Shown: positions 41,726-48,880 of the stretch, piece after piece
How the letters are laid out: every line of letters starts with the position of its first letter
Position numbering within the stretch: position 1 is the first letter of the stretch
Assembly: GCF_016482685.1 (NCBI RefSeq)
Contig: NZ_JACYHF010000013.1
Coordinates: 1-64,000, forward strand
DNA length: 64,000 nt
Reading direction: 5' to 3'
DNA from: Streptomyces sp. DSM 110735
GTDB lineage: Bacteria; Actinomycetota; Actinomycetes; Streptomycetales; Streptomycetaceae
The notes under the pieces: generated by a model
The model's input: the letters and a program-made list of their open reading frames with translations, nothing else
The model's database searches: none
What the model was told of the DNA's origin: nothing
Program-made: the position numbers and the translations under genes

Positions 41726-42514
41726 ATGACGACCGGCACCCCCGACCCTCGGCAGATCGACACCGGCGTGGCTCATCCGGCGCGCGTGTACGACTGGCTG
41801 CTGGGTGGCAAGGACAACTATCCGGTGGACGTCGCGGTCGGGAAGATGCTGCCCCCGGAAGCGCGGGACGGCGCCCGGCAGAACCGCGCGTTCATGCACC
41901 GCGCGGTCGCCTGGCTCGCCGGACAGGGCGTCGACCAGTTCCTGGACATCGGCAGCGGTATTCCCACCGAGCCGAACCTCCACCAGATCGTGCAGCGCGT
42001 CGTCCCGAGCGCCCGGATCGTCTACACCGACAACGACCCGCTCGTCCTCCGGCACGCCGAGGCGCTGCTCACCGGTCGCCCCGAGGGCGCCACCGACTAT
42101 GTGCAGGCAGACGTCCGCGACACCGGCACCATCATCGAACGCGCCCGCCGCACCCTCGACTTCGACCGCCCCGTCGCCCTCTCCCTGATAGCGCTGCTCC
42201 ACTTCCTCGGCGACGACCAGAAGCCCGGCACCCTGGTGGCGGACCTCCTCGCCGCCCTCCCCTCCGGCAGCCACCTCGTCCTCTCCCACGCCTCCTCCGA
42301 CATCTACCCGGAACTCTCCGCCCAGGTGACGGAGGAGTACGCCAAGGGCGGCATCAAGCTCGCCTTCCGTTCCCGCTCCGAGGTCCTGCGCTTCTTCGAC
42401 GGGCTGGAACTGGTGGACCCGGGGCTGGTGACGGCACCCGAGTGGCACCGGGGAGCGGAGGCTCCGGAGGAAGAGGGGAGCGGAATCTATGTGGGGGTGG
42501 CGCGGGTTCCGTAA
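41726..42514 (+). CDS. SAM-dependent methyltransferase, actinobacterial DUF574-type
   Basis: 262 residues. N-terminal PARVYDWLLGGKDNYPVD motif, then the SAM-binding FLDIGSGIPTEPNLH and YTDNDPLVL segments. This family is expanded in Streptomyces, and its substrates are mostly unknown. The short DUF397 and XRE partners often found beside it are missing. Start ATG 41726 is well defined by the conserved N-terminus. Confidence 0.92.
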   Translation: MTTGTPDPRQIDTGVAHPARVYDWLLGGKDNYPVDVAVGKMLPPEARDGARQNRAFMHRAVAWLAGQGVDQFLDIGSGIPTEPNLHQIVQRVVPSARIVYTDNDPLVLRHAEALLTGRPEGATDYVQADVRDTGTIIERARRTLDFDRPVALSLIALLHFLGDDQKPGTLVADLLAALPSGSHLVLSHASSDIYPELSAQVTEEYAKGGIKLAFRSRSEVLRFFDGLELVDPGLVTAPEWHRGAEAPEEEGSGIYVGVARVP

Positions 42515-42561
42515 GGCGCAGGGGCTCCGGTGGCTGCTCCTGCCGCCGGTCGTGACGGGCT

Positions 42562-43461
42562 TCAGTCCTCCCGCGCCCAGGGGCGCAGCTTCTCCGGGTT
42601 GCGGACCACCCAGATCCGGGTGACACGGTCGTCCGAGACGTCGAACGCCGCCACGGTCAGGACGACGCCGGACCGGCGGGCCACCAGTCCCGGCACCCCG
42701 TTGACCGACCGTTCGAGGAGTTCGAGCCCCGGAGCCCGGTCCGCGATGGCGAGCATGTACTGGGCGATGCGCGCGGCGCCCTCGACCGGGTGCAGAGCGG
42801 CACCGGCCAGTCCGCCGCCGTCGGCGGTCATGACGGCGCCGGGGTCGAGAAGGGCGACGAGAGCCGTGATGTCCTTCGCCTCCCACGCCTCTTTGACGCG
42901 CCGGACCATGTCGGCGCGGTCGGTCGCCCGTGCGGGAATCCGTGTGGTGCCCACGCGGCGCCGGGCCGAGGACGCGAGCTGCTTGCAGGCGGCGGGGGTG
43001 CGGTCGAGGACGGCCGCTATCTCGGCGAAGGGGTAGCGGAAGACGTCGTGCAGGACGAACGCCACCCGCTCGGCGGGCGTCATCGACTCCAGCACGACGA
43101 GGAACGCCATGGCCACCGACTCGTCCAGGACGATCTGGTCGGCGGGATCGGCGGCGTCCGTCCCGTCCCACTCGGTGCGGTCGGGCAGCGGTTCGGGCAG
43201 CCAGGCGCCGACATAGCGTTCACGCCGCGCCCGCGCGGAGCCGAGCAGGTCCAGGCAGATGCGGCTGGTCACCGTCGTCAGCCAGGCGCCGGGCGACACG
43301 ATCTCCTCCTGGCGGCCCGGCGGCAGCCCGTACCAGCGGGCGTAGGCGTCCTGCACGGCGTCCTCGGCCTCGCTCACCGAACCGAGCAACCGGTAGGCGA
43401 CATTGATCAGTTGACGCCGCTCGCCGGTCGTCCCGTCCGTGTGACCCCCGACACTCCCCAT
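42562..43461 (-). CDS. ECF41-type RNA polymerase sigma factor with SnoaL-like C-terminus
   Basis: 299 residues. Sigma2 (about 15-75) and sigma4 (about 115-165) regions precede a C-terminal SnoaL_2-like domain of about 120 residues. The family landmarks are seen: WLPEP between sigma domains, DGGG (here DGGGL) and NPEKL near the end. In this group the fused domain, not a membrane anti-sigma factor, controls activity. The gene diverges from a small four-helix membrane protein, a possible target or partner. Usual ECF41 neighbours are oxidoreductases or decarboxylases, and an NAD(P)-binding gene is close (43951-44598). Confidence 0.9.
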   Translation of the reverse strand: MGSVGGHTDGTTGERRQLINVAYRLLGSVSEAEDAVQDAYARWYGLPPGRQEEIVSPGAWLTTVTSRICLDLLGSARARRERYVGAWLPEPLPDRTEWDGTDAADPADQIVLDESVAMAFLVVLESMTPAERVAFVLHDVFRYPFAEIAAVLDRTPAACKQLASSARRRVGTTRIPARATDRADMVRRVKEAWEAKDITALVALLDPGAVMTADGGGLAGAALHPVEGAARIAQYMLAIADRAPGLELLERSVNGVPGLVARRSGVVLTVAAFDVSDDRVTRIWVVRNPEKLRPWARED

Positions 43462-43567
43462 GCTTCCGGCAGCTCCCTCGCCTTACCTTTCGCGGGTCCG
43501 CGTCGTCGGACCGGTGAGACCTTATCGACCGACCCACCTGCCCGAGGGCGGAAAAGGGGACCGTGAC

Positions 43568-43942
43568 ATGGCCACCGACGCGACGGCGACACCCACCGCA
43601 CAGCGCACCTCCTCGTTCCTGCGCACCGCGATCGCCCTGCAGACCCTGACCATCTTCCTCCAGGCGGTCTCCGCCGGACTGCTGCTGACCTCCTCCTACG
43701 GCGAGACCCTCCACAGCATCGGCGCCCGGGTGATGTACGCCGCCTCGATGCTCTACGTCCTCGCCGCGGTCCTCGCCTGGAAGCCGGGCGGCGGCTCCCT
43801 CCGCCCCGTCTGGCACGCCACCGGCTTCCTCACCCTCGCCTCCCTCCAGGTCGCCCTCGGCATCGCCCACGTCCCGTCGGTCCATCTGCCGCTGGGGGTG
43901 CTGATGTTCGGGCTGAGCCTGGTGGCGTTGGTCCGGCGTTAG
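43568..43942 (+). CDS. Small four-helix membrane protein
   Basis: 124 residues with four predicted membrane helices (roughly 18-40, 50-68, 80-98 and 105-122). Function not recognised. It diverges from the ECF41 sigma gene with 106 bases between them, a position where ECF41 targets are usually found. ATG 43568 follows a GGAAAAGGGG-type site. Its stop is eight bases before the end of the convergent NAD(P)-binding gene. Confidence 0.75.
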   Translation: MATDATATPTAQRTSSFLRTAIALQTLTIFLQAVSAGLLLTSSYGETLHSIGARVMYAASMLYVLAAVLAWKPGGGSLRPVWHATGFLTLASLQVALGIAHVPSVHLPLGVLMFGLSLVALVRR

Positions 43943-43950
43943 TTCTCTCG

Positions 43951-44598
43951 CTAGTTCCCTCGCGAGTTTCCTCGCGGGGCGACGCCGAGCTGTACGCGGT
44001 GATGGCGCGGGGTGTCGATCTCGTCGAGGAGGGCGAGGGCGAAGTCCTCGGGTGTGATGCGGGCGTCCGGATCGGCGGGGGAGAGGCGGTAGCCGCCGGA
44101 ACGGGGGCCGTCGGGGGCGAAGTCACCGGCCGGGCTGACGACGATCCAGTCCGGTGCGGCGGGGGAGTCACGAAGTACGGCAGCTCCGGCGGCGTGGGCG
44201 AGGGCGAAGGGGCGGTACTGCGGTGGGAAGGTCGGTGCGTCCAACAGCCGTGTGCCGTCCGGGGTTTCGAGCAGAGCCGCCAGACCGACGACGACCAGTC
44301 TGCCCACTCCCGCTCGCGCCAGGCCGTTGACGAGCGCACGGGCGGCGGCCTGAAAGAACACGTCGGCAGGGGAGCCGGCGTCGTACGCGGCATGGATCGC
44401 GGCGCTGTGACCGGCAGCGAGACGAGCCACCGCGTCCGGGTCGGTCACGTCACCGGATCGCCATCGCGCCGCTCCCAACTCCCTCTGCCCGTCCGGGTCT
44501 CGGACCACCGCCGTGACCCGGTGCCCCCGGCGTGACGCCTCGCCGACAGCCGCCCGGCCGATCCGTCCACCCGCCCCGAAGACGATGACCTCGCTCAC
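43951..44598 (-). CDS. NAD(P)-binding SDR/epimerase-like protein (NmrA-like)
   Basis: 215 residues from GTG 44598, where EVIVFGAGGRIGRAAVGEA gives the GxxGxxG nucleotide motif at the N-terminus; a longer start at 44625 adds nine residues. It has the atypical SDR fold with a TAVVRDPDG segment and a downstream catalytic region. No clear YxxxK was seen, as in NmrA-type regulators and quinone reductases. It diverges from an HxlR regulator 109 bases away, the standard arrangement for HxlR-controlled NAD(P)-binding stress genes. Confidence 0.8.
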   Translation of the reverse strand: MSEVIVFGAGGRIGRAAVGEASRRGHRVTAVVRDPDGQRELGAARWRSGDVTDPDAVARLAAGHSAAIHAAYDAGSPADVFFQAAARALVNGLARAGVGRLVVVGLAALLETPDGTRLLDAPTFPPQYRPFALAHAAGAAVLRDSPAAPDWIVVSPAGDFAPDGPRSGGYRLSPADPDARITPEDFALALLDEIDTPRHHRVQLGVAPRGNSRGN

Positions 44599-44707
44599 GC
44601 CCGACCACCTCACCTCGTCGGACACCGCTCTCTACGGCACCCCTCTGGCAACGTAGTCGGACCCCTGGTTACCTTCCGGACACCACGTCCCGCGCTACCG
44701 TGACCCC

Positions 44708-45112
44708 GTGACCGAACCCCTGGATCCGGACATGTTCGACCCGCTCTGCCCCTCCGGTCTGATGCCGTTCCGGGTGGGGGACAAGTGGGCCGGGATGATC
44801 GTCCGGTGCCTGGAGGGCGGACCCCGGCGCTTCTCCGAACTCCGGGTGCCGCTGCGGGACATCACGGCCAAGGTGCTGACGCGGTCGCTGCGGGCACTGG
44901 AGCGGGACGGGTTCGTGATCCGTACGGTCCATGTGGGGCCCGCCCGGGACGTGCGGTACGCGCTGACCCCGCTCGGGCGGAGCCTGCTGCCCCTGCTCGA
45001 CGCGGCCCGCGTCTGGGCGGAAGGTCATCTGGACGAACTGCTGGACGCGCGTGAGGGGCTGGGTCTCAGCCCGCCGTCACCAGCTCCACCGGATGACCCG
45101 GCTCCCCGGTGA
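44708..45112 (+). CDS. HxlR-family transcriptional regulator
   Basis: 134 residues. A winged HTH (VGDKWAGMIVRCLEGGPRRFSELR... ITAKVLTRSLRALERDGFV) of the HxlR/YodB type, members of which sense thiol or carbonyl stress, often through an N-terminal Cys. Here Cys15 (LCPSG) is in that position. It probably represses the divergent NAD(P)-binding gene. GTG start. Its last 47 bases overlap the convergent winged-helix-domain gene. Confidence 0.88.
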   Translation: MTEPLDPDMFDPLCPSGLMPFRVGDKWAGMIVRCLEGGPRRFSELRVPLRDITAKVLTRSLRALERDGFVIRTVHVGPARDVRYALTPLGRSLLPLLDAARVWAEGHLDELLDAREGLGLSPPSPAPPDDPAPR

Positions 45113-46172
45113 TGAACTCCAGCAGGCGCGCGGCTTCTTCGGCGACCGCCTCCTTGTCCCGCTCGGGTACGTCGGTGAACAGGGTGACGGTCAGGCGGGT
45201 TGTCGCGCGTTGGCGTTGCGTTTTCCATACTCCGGCGACGAAGCCGTCGAGCAGGACTGTGGGGAGGACGCGGCCGCCGGGGCGGAAGACGTGGGGGCGG
45301 TAGGCGTCGGGGATGACGCGGGTGCGGTCGTGGTGGGAGAGGAGGAGGTTGTCGTACTCGGGGAGGAGCCGTGCCGGGGCGGGGGTGTCGGCGTGGGGGA
45401 GGGGCGCGTCCGGGAGGTCGAGGAGTTCGATGCCGTTCTCGTCCCGAAGAACCGTCAACTCCCCGTGCATGCGCTTCAGTACCGCTGACATGCCCGTGAG
45501 CCCCGACCACACCTGGATGTCCTTGGCATTCGCCGGGCCGAACGCCGCCAGGTAGCGGCGCACCAACTCCTCGGGCTCCTCCGCGTCGTGGCAGGCGGCG
45601 CCCAGCCAGGCGTCCGCCGTCACGTAGGTGGCGCTCGATCCCGAACCCCAGGTTCCACCCGGCGGCCGCTGCACCACGGGCAGTTCGCAGCGCAGTGAGA
45701 TGTAGGCGAGGGCGGAGGCGTCGCGGTCGGGGTGAGACTTCAGCAAGGCCTCGCCGAGTTCGCCCAGCGCGTGCGGGTGTTGGTCCAGCAACTCGCGCGC
45801 TGCGGAGGCGAGTTCGTCGAAGTCCAGCCCTTCCGCCCGCTTGCCCATGAAACCCCGCATCGCCTTGACGAGGGCGGGGCGCAGCGAGGTGCGCAGCCGT
45901 AGGTAGTCCTCGGCCGTCAGGACCTGGAGCGTGGCCCGGAGCAGGGTGGCCCGCACCACCTCGCGGCGCTCCATCGGACCGGTGAGGTCCGCCTTGTCGA
46001 ACCCGTCGAGCCGCGACCACAGGCCGACGTAGGGGGCGTTGGCCACCTGCGCCTGGAGGGCCACCAGTCGGCCGAGCGCCTCGGACACGGACCGCTCGTC
46101 CCGGCGCAGCAGCAACTGGCGTTGCAGAGTCGCCCTGTTGAGCTGGCGGTTGGTCACGGCCCTGTCGCTCAT
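45066..46172 (-). CDS. Winged-helix DNA-binding-domain protein (HTH_42/DNA glycosylase AlkX/YcaQ-like)
   Basis: 368 residues from ATG 46172. The N-terminal TNRQLNRATLQRQLLLRR plus VSEALGRLVALQAQVANAPYVGLWSRL and C-terminal PTVLLDGFVAGVW segments match the HTH_42 superfamily. Streptomyces HTH_42 proteins include DNA glycosylases that unhook interstrand crosslinks (AlkX/YcaQ/AlkZ). The AlkZ subgroup uses a QxQ or QxD motif; QAQ is present in ALQAQV. A base-excision role is therefore plausible. The 3' end overlaps HxlR by 47 bases. Confidence 0.8.
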   Translation of the reverse strand: MSDRAVTNRQLNRATLQRQLLLRRDERSVSEALGRLVALQAQVANAPYVGLWSRLDGFDKADLTGPMERREVVRATLLRATLQVLTAEDYLRLRTSLRPALVKAMRGFMGKRAEGLDFDELASAARELLDQHPHALGELGEALLKSHPDRDASALAYISLRCELPVVQRPPGGTWGSGSSATYVTADAWLGAACHDAEEPEELVRRYLAAFGPANAKDIQVWSGLTGMSAVLKRMHGELTVLRDENGIELLDLPDAPLPHADTPAPARLLPEYDNLLLSHHDRTRVIPDAYRPHVFRPGGRVLPTVLLDGFVAGVWKTQRQRATTRLTVTLFTDVPERDKEAVAEEAARLLEFITGEPGHPVELVTAG

Positions 46173-46284
46173 CGCCTTGCCCCACTTCCTTCCGTGCGCC
46201 ACGGTGGAACGGTCTTCGCGGCCATCCCATCACAGGCCGCGTCACCCCACCGGTCTCCGCGCACCCTCACGGACCGGTTTCAAC

Positions 46285-46303
46285 TTAGGTAAGCCAAACC
46301 TAA
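46285..46303. promoter_or_regulatory. Iron box upstream of the PPOX flavoprotein gene
   Basis: TTAGGTAAGCCAAACCTAA, a good iron-box palindrome. A plausible -10 (TAATGT, 46301-46306) overlaps its right end, so the ATG at 46303 lies within the box and upstream of the transcription start. Confidence 0.85.
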
Positions 46304-46347
46304 TGTCGACTACCATGCAGCTCACCGCACCGATCCCGGGAGTCCGC

Positions 46348-46905
46348 TTGTCCCAGACCATCGACACGACCGCGCCCCACCCCGCCGGTACCGACGGATA
46401 CGTGGAGCTGGGCTCCAAGGAGGAGCTGCGGACCCTGCTGGGCGAGCCGTTCCCGCTCGTCATCGACAAGGTCCACGGCCAACTCGACGACCAGGACCGG
46501 GACATCCTCGCCCGCTCGCCCTTCTGTCTGCTCGCCACCTCCGACAGCCGGGGCAACTGCGACGTCTCGCCGCGCGGGGACGGACCCGGCTTCACTCACG
46601 TCCTCGGGCCCTCGACCCTGGCCATTCCCGACCGGCTGGGCAACCGCAGGGCCGACAGCTTCCACAACATCCTGGAGAACCCGCACGCCGGACTGCTCTA
46701 CCTCGTCCCCGGCGGCACGGACGTGCTCCGCGTCAACGGCCGCGCCCGCATCCTGACCGACGCGCCGTTCTTCGACGCGATGACCCGCGACGGACGGCGC
46801 CCCCTGCTCGCGCTCGTCCTCGACATCGACGAGATCTATCTGCACTGCCCGCAGTCGCTGCGCCGTTCGGGGGTGTGGAACCCGGACACCTGGCCGGCGC
46901 GCTGA
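46348..46905 (+). CDS. PPOX-class FMN-dependent flavoprotein, iron-regulated
   Basis: 185 residues from TTG 46348, preceded by a GGGAG site. ATGs at 46303 and 46315 are in frame, but the first is within the iron box and the second is at about the predicted transcription start. The pyridoxamine-phosphate-oxidase-like split barrel is seen in RSPFCLLATSDSRGNCDVSPRGD and the FHNILENPHAGLLYLVP segments. Similar proteins act as F420- or FMN-dependent reductases. The iron box and the siderophore importer next to it suggest a role in iron release, such as reducing the ferric siderophore (inference). Confidence 0.8.
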   Translation: MSQTIDTTAPHPAGTDGYVELGSKEELRTLLGEPFPLVIDKVHGQLDDQDRDILARSPFCLLATSDSRGNCDVSPRGDGPGFTHVLGPSTLAIPDRLGNRRADSFHNILENPHAGLLYLVPGGTDVLRVNGRARILTDAPFFDAMTRDGRRPLLALVLDIDEIYLHCPQSLRRSGVWNPDTWPAR

Positions 46906-46946
46906 CTCCGGGGGAGCGGTTCCGCGCCGGGGCTGACCAGCACAGG

Positions 46947-46964
46947 TAAGGATAGGCTAACCTT
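46947..46964. promoter_or_regulatory. Iron box upstream of the siderophore ABC operon
   Basis: TAAGGATAGGCTAACCTT matches 15 of 18 consensus positions. It ends six bases before GTG 46970, so that codon is probably upstream of the translated region. Confidence 0.75.
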
Positions 46965-47005
46965 CCCTCGTGAGTTCCGGTGAAGAGAAACCCGAGGTCC
47001 CCCGT

Positions 47006-47902
47006 ATGCGCGGTCACGAACTGGCCGCGCACGACGTGACCGTGGCGTACGGCGGCACGGACGTGGTGCACGGCGCGGCGATCACGCTGCGACCCGGCGA
47101 GGTCACGGTCCTGGTCGGCCCCAACGGCAGCGGCAAGTCGACGCTGCTGCGCACCCTGGCCCGCCTCCAGCGCCCCCGCTCCGCCACGCTCACGCTCGGC
47201 GGCGAGGGAACAGGTGAGGGACCAACCGGCGAAGGAGCGAGCGGCGGGACCGGCGGCGCCGGTCAGGACCAGCAGCCGCTGGACGGACTCGCCCTGACCG
47301 CCCGTGACTTCGCCCGCCGCGTCGCCCTGCTGACCCAGGGCCGCCCCACCCCGAGCGGGCTGACCGTGCGGGACATCGTGGAGTTCGGCCGCTATCCGCA
47401 CCGGAGCCGCTGGTCCCGCGCCGACCCCCACGGCGCGGACGCCGTACGCCGCGCGCTCGCCCTCACCGACCTGGACGCGCTCGCGGACCGGGGCGCCGAG
47501 CACCTCTCCGGCGGCCAGCTCCAGCGCGTCTGGCTCGCGAGCTGCCTCGCCCAGGACACCGGCGTCCTCCTCCTCGACGAACCCACCACCTACCTCGACC
47601 TGCGCTACCAGGTCGAACTGCTCGACCTCATGCGGGACTTGGCGGACGACCACGGCATCGCCGTCGGCGCCGTCCTGCACGACCTGGACCAGGCGGCCGC
47701 CGTCGCCGACCGCGTCACCCTGCTCAGCGCGGGACGCGTCGTCGCCGACGGCCGCCCCGAGGACGTCCTCACGTCCGAGCGCCTGACCGAGACCTACGGC
47801 ATCCGCATCGACGTCGACCCCGACCCCCTGACCGGCCGCCTGCGCACCCGCGCCGTCGGCCGCCACCACGCACGCACCGGAAGGCTCAGCACCACCTCAT
47901 GA
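47006..47902 (+). CDS. Ferric siderophore ABC transporter, ATP-binding protein
   Basis: 298 residues from ATG 47006 with a GAGG site upstream; GTG 46970 would be at the iron box and lacks one. Walker A GPNGSGKS, a Q-loop region TLLTQGRPTPSG, signature LSGGQLQRVWLA and Walker B VLLLDEPTTYLD are intact. A Gly-rich insert of about 35 residues (GEGTGEGPTG...) lies after the strand following Walker A, not seen in standard FepC-like ATPases. It overlaps the substrate-binding-protein gene by four bases. Confidence 0.92.
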   Translation: MRGHELAAHDVTVAYGGTDVVHGAAITLRPGEVTVLVGPNGSGKSTLLRTLARLQRPRSATLTLGGEGTGEGPTGEGASGGTGGAGQDQQPLDGLALTARDFARRVALLTQGRPTPSGLTVRDIVEFGRYPHRSRWSRADPHGADAVRRALALTDLDALADRGAEHLSGGQLQRVWLASCLAQDTGVLLLDEPTTYLDLRYQVELLDLMRDLADDHGIAVGAVLHDLDQAAAVADRVTLLSAGRVVADGRPEDVLTSERLTETYGIRIDVDPDPLTGRLRTRAVGRHHARTGRLSTTS

Positions 47903-48876
47903 GACGCCACCTCATCGCCCTCGCCGCCCTGTCCGCGACCGCCGTCGCCCTGACCGGCTGCGGCACCACCGAGCCCGCCGCCAAGGACTCCGGCAAGGGC
48001 GCCGCCAAGAGCATCACCCTCACCGACGCCACCGGCGCGAAGGTCAAGCTGGACGGTCCCGCCAAGAAGGTCGTCGGCACCGAGTGGAACGTCGTGGAGA
48101 GCCTCGTCTCGCTCGGCGTCGACCCCGTCGGCGTCGCCGACGTCAAGGGCTACAAGGCGTGGGACACCGCCGCCCCCCTCAAGGGCGCCCCCAAGGACAT
48201 CGGCACCCGCGGCGAGCCCAGCATGGACACCATCGCCTCGCTCTCGCCCGACCTCATCGTCGCCACCACCGACCTCCCGGCCGCCGCCGTCAAGCAACTG
48301 CGCAAGATAGCCCCGGTATTGGAGGTGCGCTCCGCGAAGGCGTCCGACCAGATCGGGCAGATGAAGACCAACCTCGACCTCATCGCGCGCGCCACCGGCA
48401 CCACCGCCCGGGCCACCGAGGTGAACAAGGCGTTCGACGCCAAGCTCGCCGAGGGAAAGAAGAAGCTGGCCGCCGCCGGGCACGCCGGTGACTCCATCGC
48501 CTTCGCGGACGGCTACGTCGCCTCCAACCAGGTCTCCATCCGCCCCTACACCAGCGGTTCGCTCATCGGCGCCGTCAACGAACGCCTCGGGCTGAAGAAC
48601 GCCTGGAAGCTCAAGGGCGACCCCGCCTACGGCCTCGCCTCCACCGACGTCGAGGGCCTGTCCGCCGTCGGCCACGCCCGCTTCGCCTACATCGGCAACG
48701 AGAGCGAGGGCACCGACCCGTTCAAGAAGGACCTCGCCAAGAACGCCGCCTGGAAGTCCCTGCCCTTCGTGAAGAAGGGCGACGTGCACCAACTGCCCGA
48801 CGGCATCTGGATGTTCGGCGGTCCGCGGTCCATGCAGGCGTACGTCGACGCCGTCGTCACCGCCCTGACGAAGTAG
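47899..48876 (+). CDS. Ferric siderophore ABC transporter, substrate-binding lipoprotein
   Basis: 325 residues. A lipoprotein signal (VALTGCGT) is followed by a FhuD/FepB-type fold with a single helical backbone (KKVVGTEWNVVESLVSLGVDPVGVADVKGY...). It should catch ferric siderophores outside the membrane for the permease encoded next. Start is fixed by the ATGA overlap with the ATPase gene; the permease starts four bases after its stop. Confidence 0.92.
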   Translation: MRRHLIALAALSATAVALTGCGTTEPAAKDSGKGAAKSITLTDATGAKVKLDGPAKKVVGTEWNVVESLVSLGVDPVGVADVKGYKAWDTAAPLKGAPKDIGTRGEPSMDTIASLSPDLIVATTDLPAAAVKQLRKIAPVLEVRSAKASDQIGQMKTNLDLIARATGTTARATEVNKAFDAKLAEGKKKLAAAGHAGDSIAFADGYVASNQVSIRPYTSGSLIGAVNERLGLKNAWKLKGDPAYGLASTDVEGLSAVGHARFAYIGNESEGTDPFKKDLAKNAAWKSLPFVKKGDVHQLPDGIWMFGGPRSMQAYVDAVVTALTK

Positions 48877-48880
48877 CGCC

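Noticed and set aside
41523..41729. Small open frame whose stop overlaps the methyltransferase start (ATGA)
   Set aside because: Third-position GC is only about 60 percent, far below real genes here, and it does not resemble DUF397 or other usual partners of this methyltransferase family.
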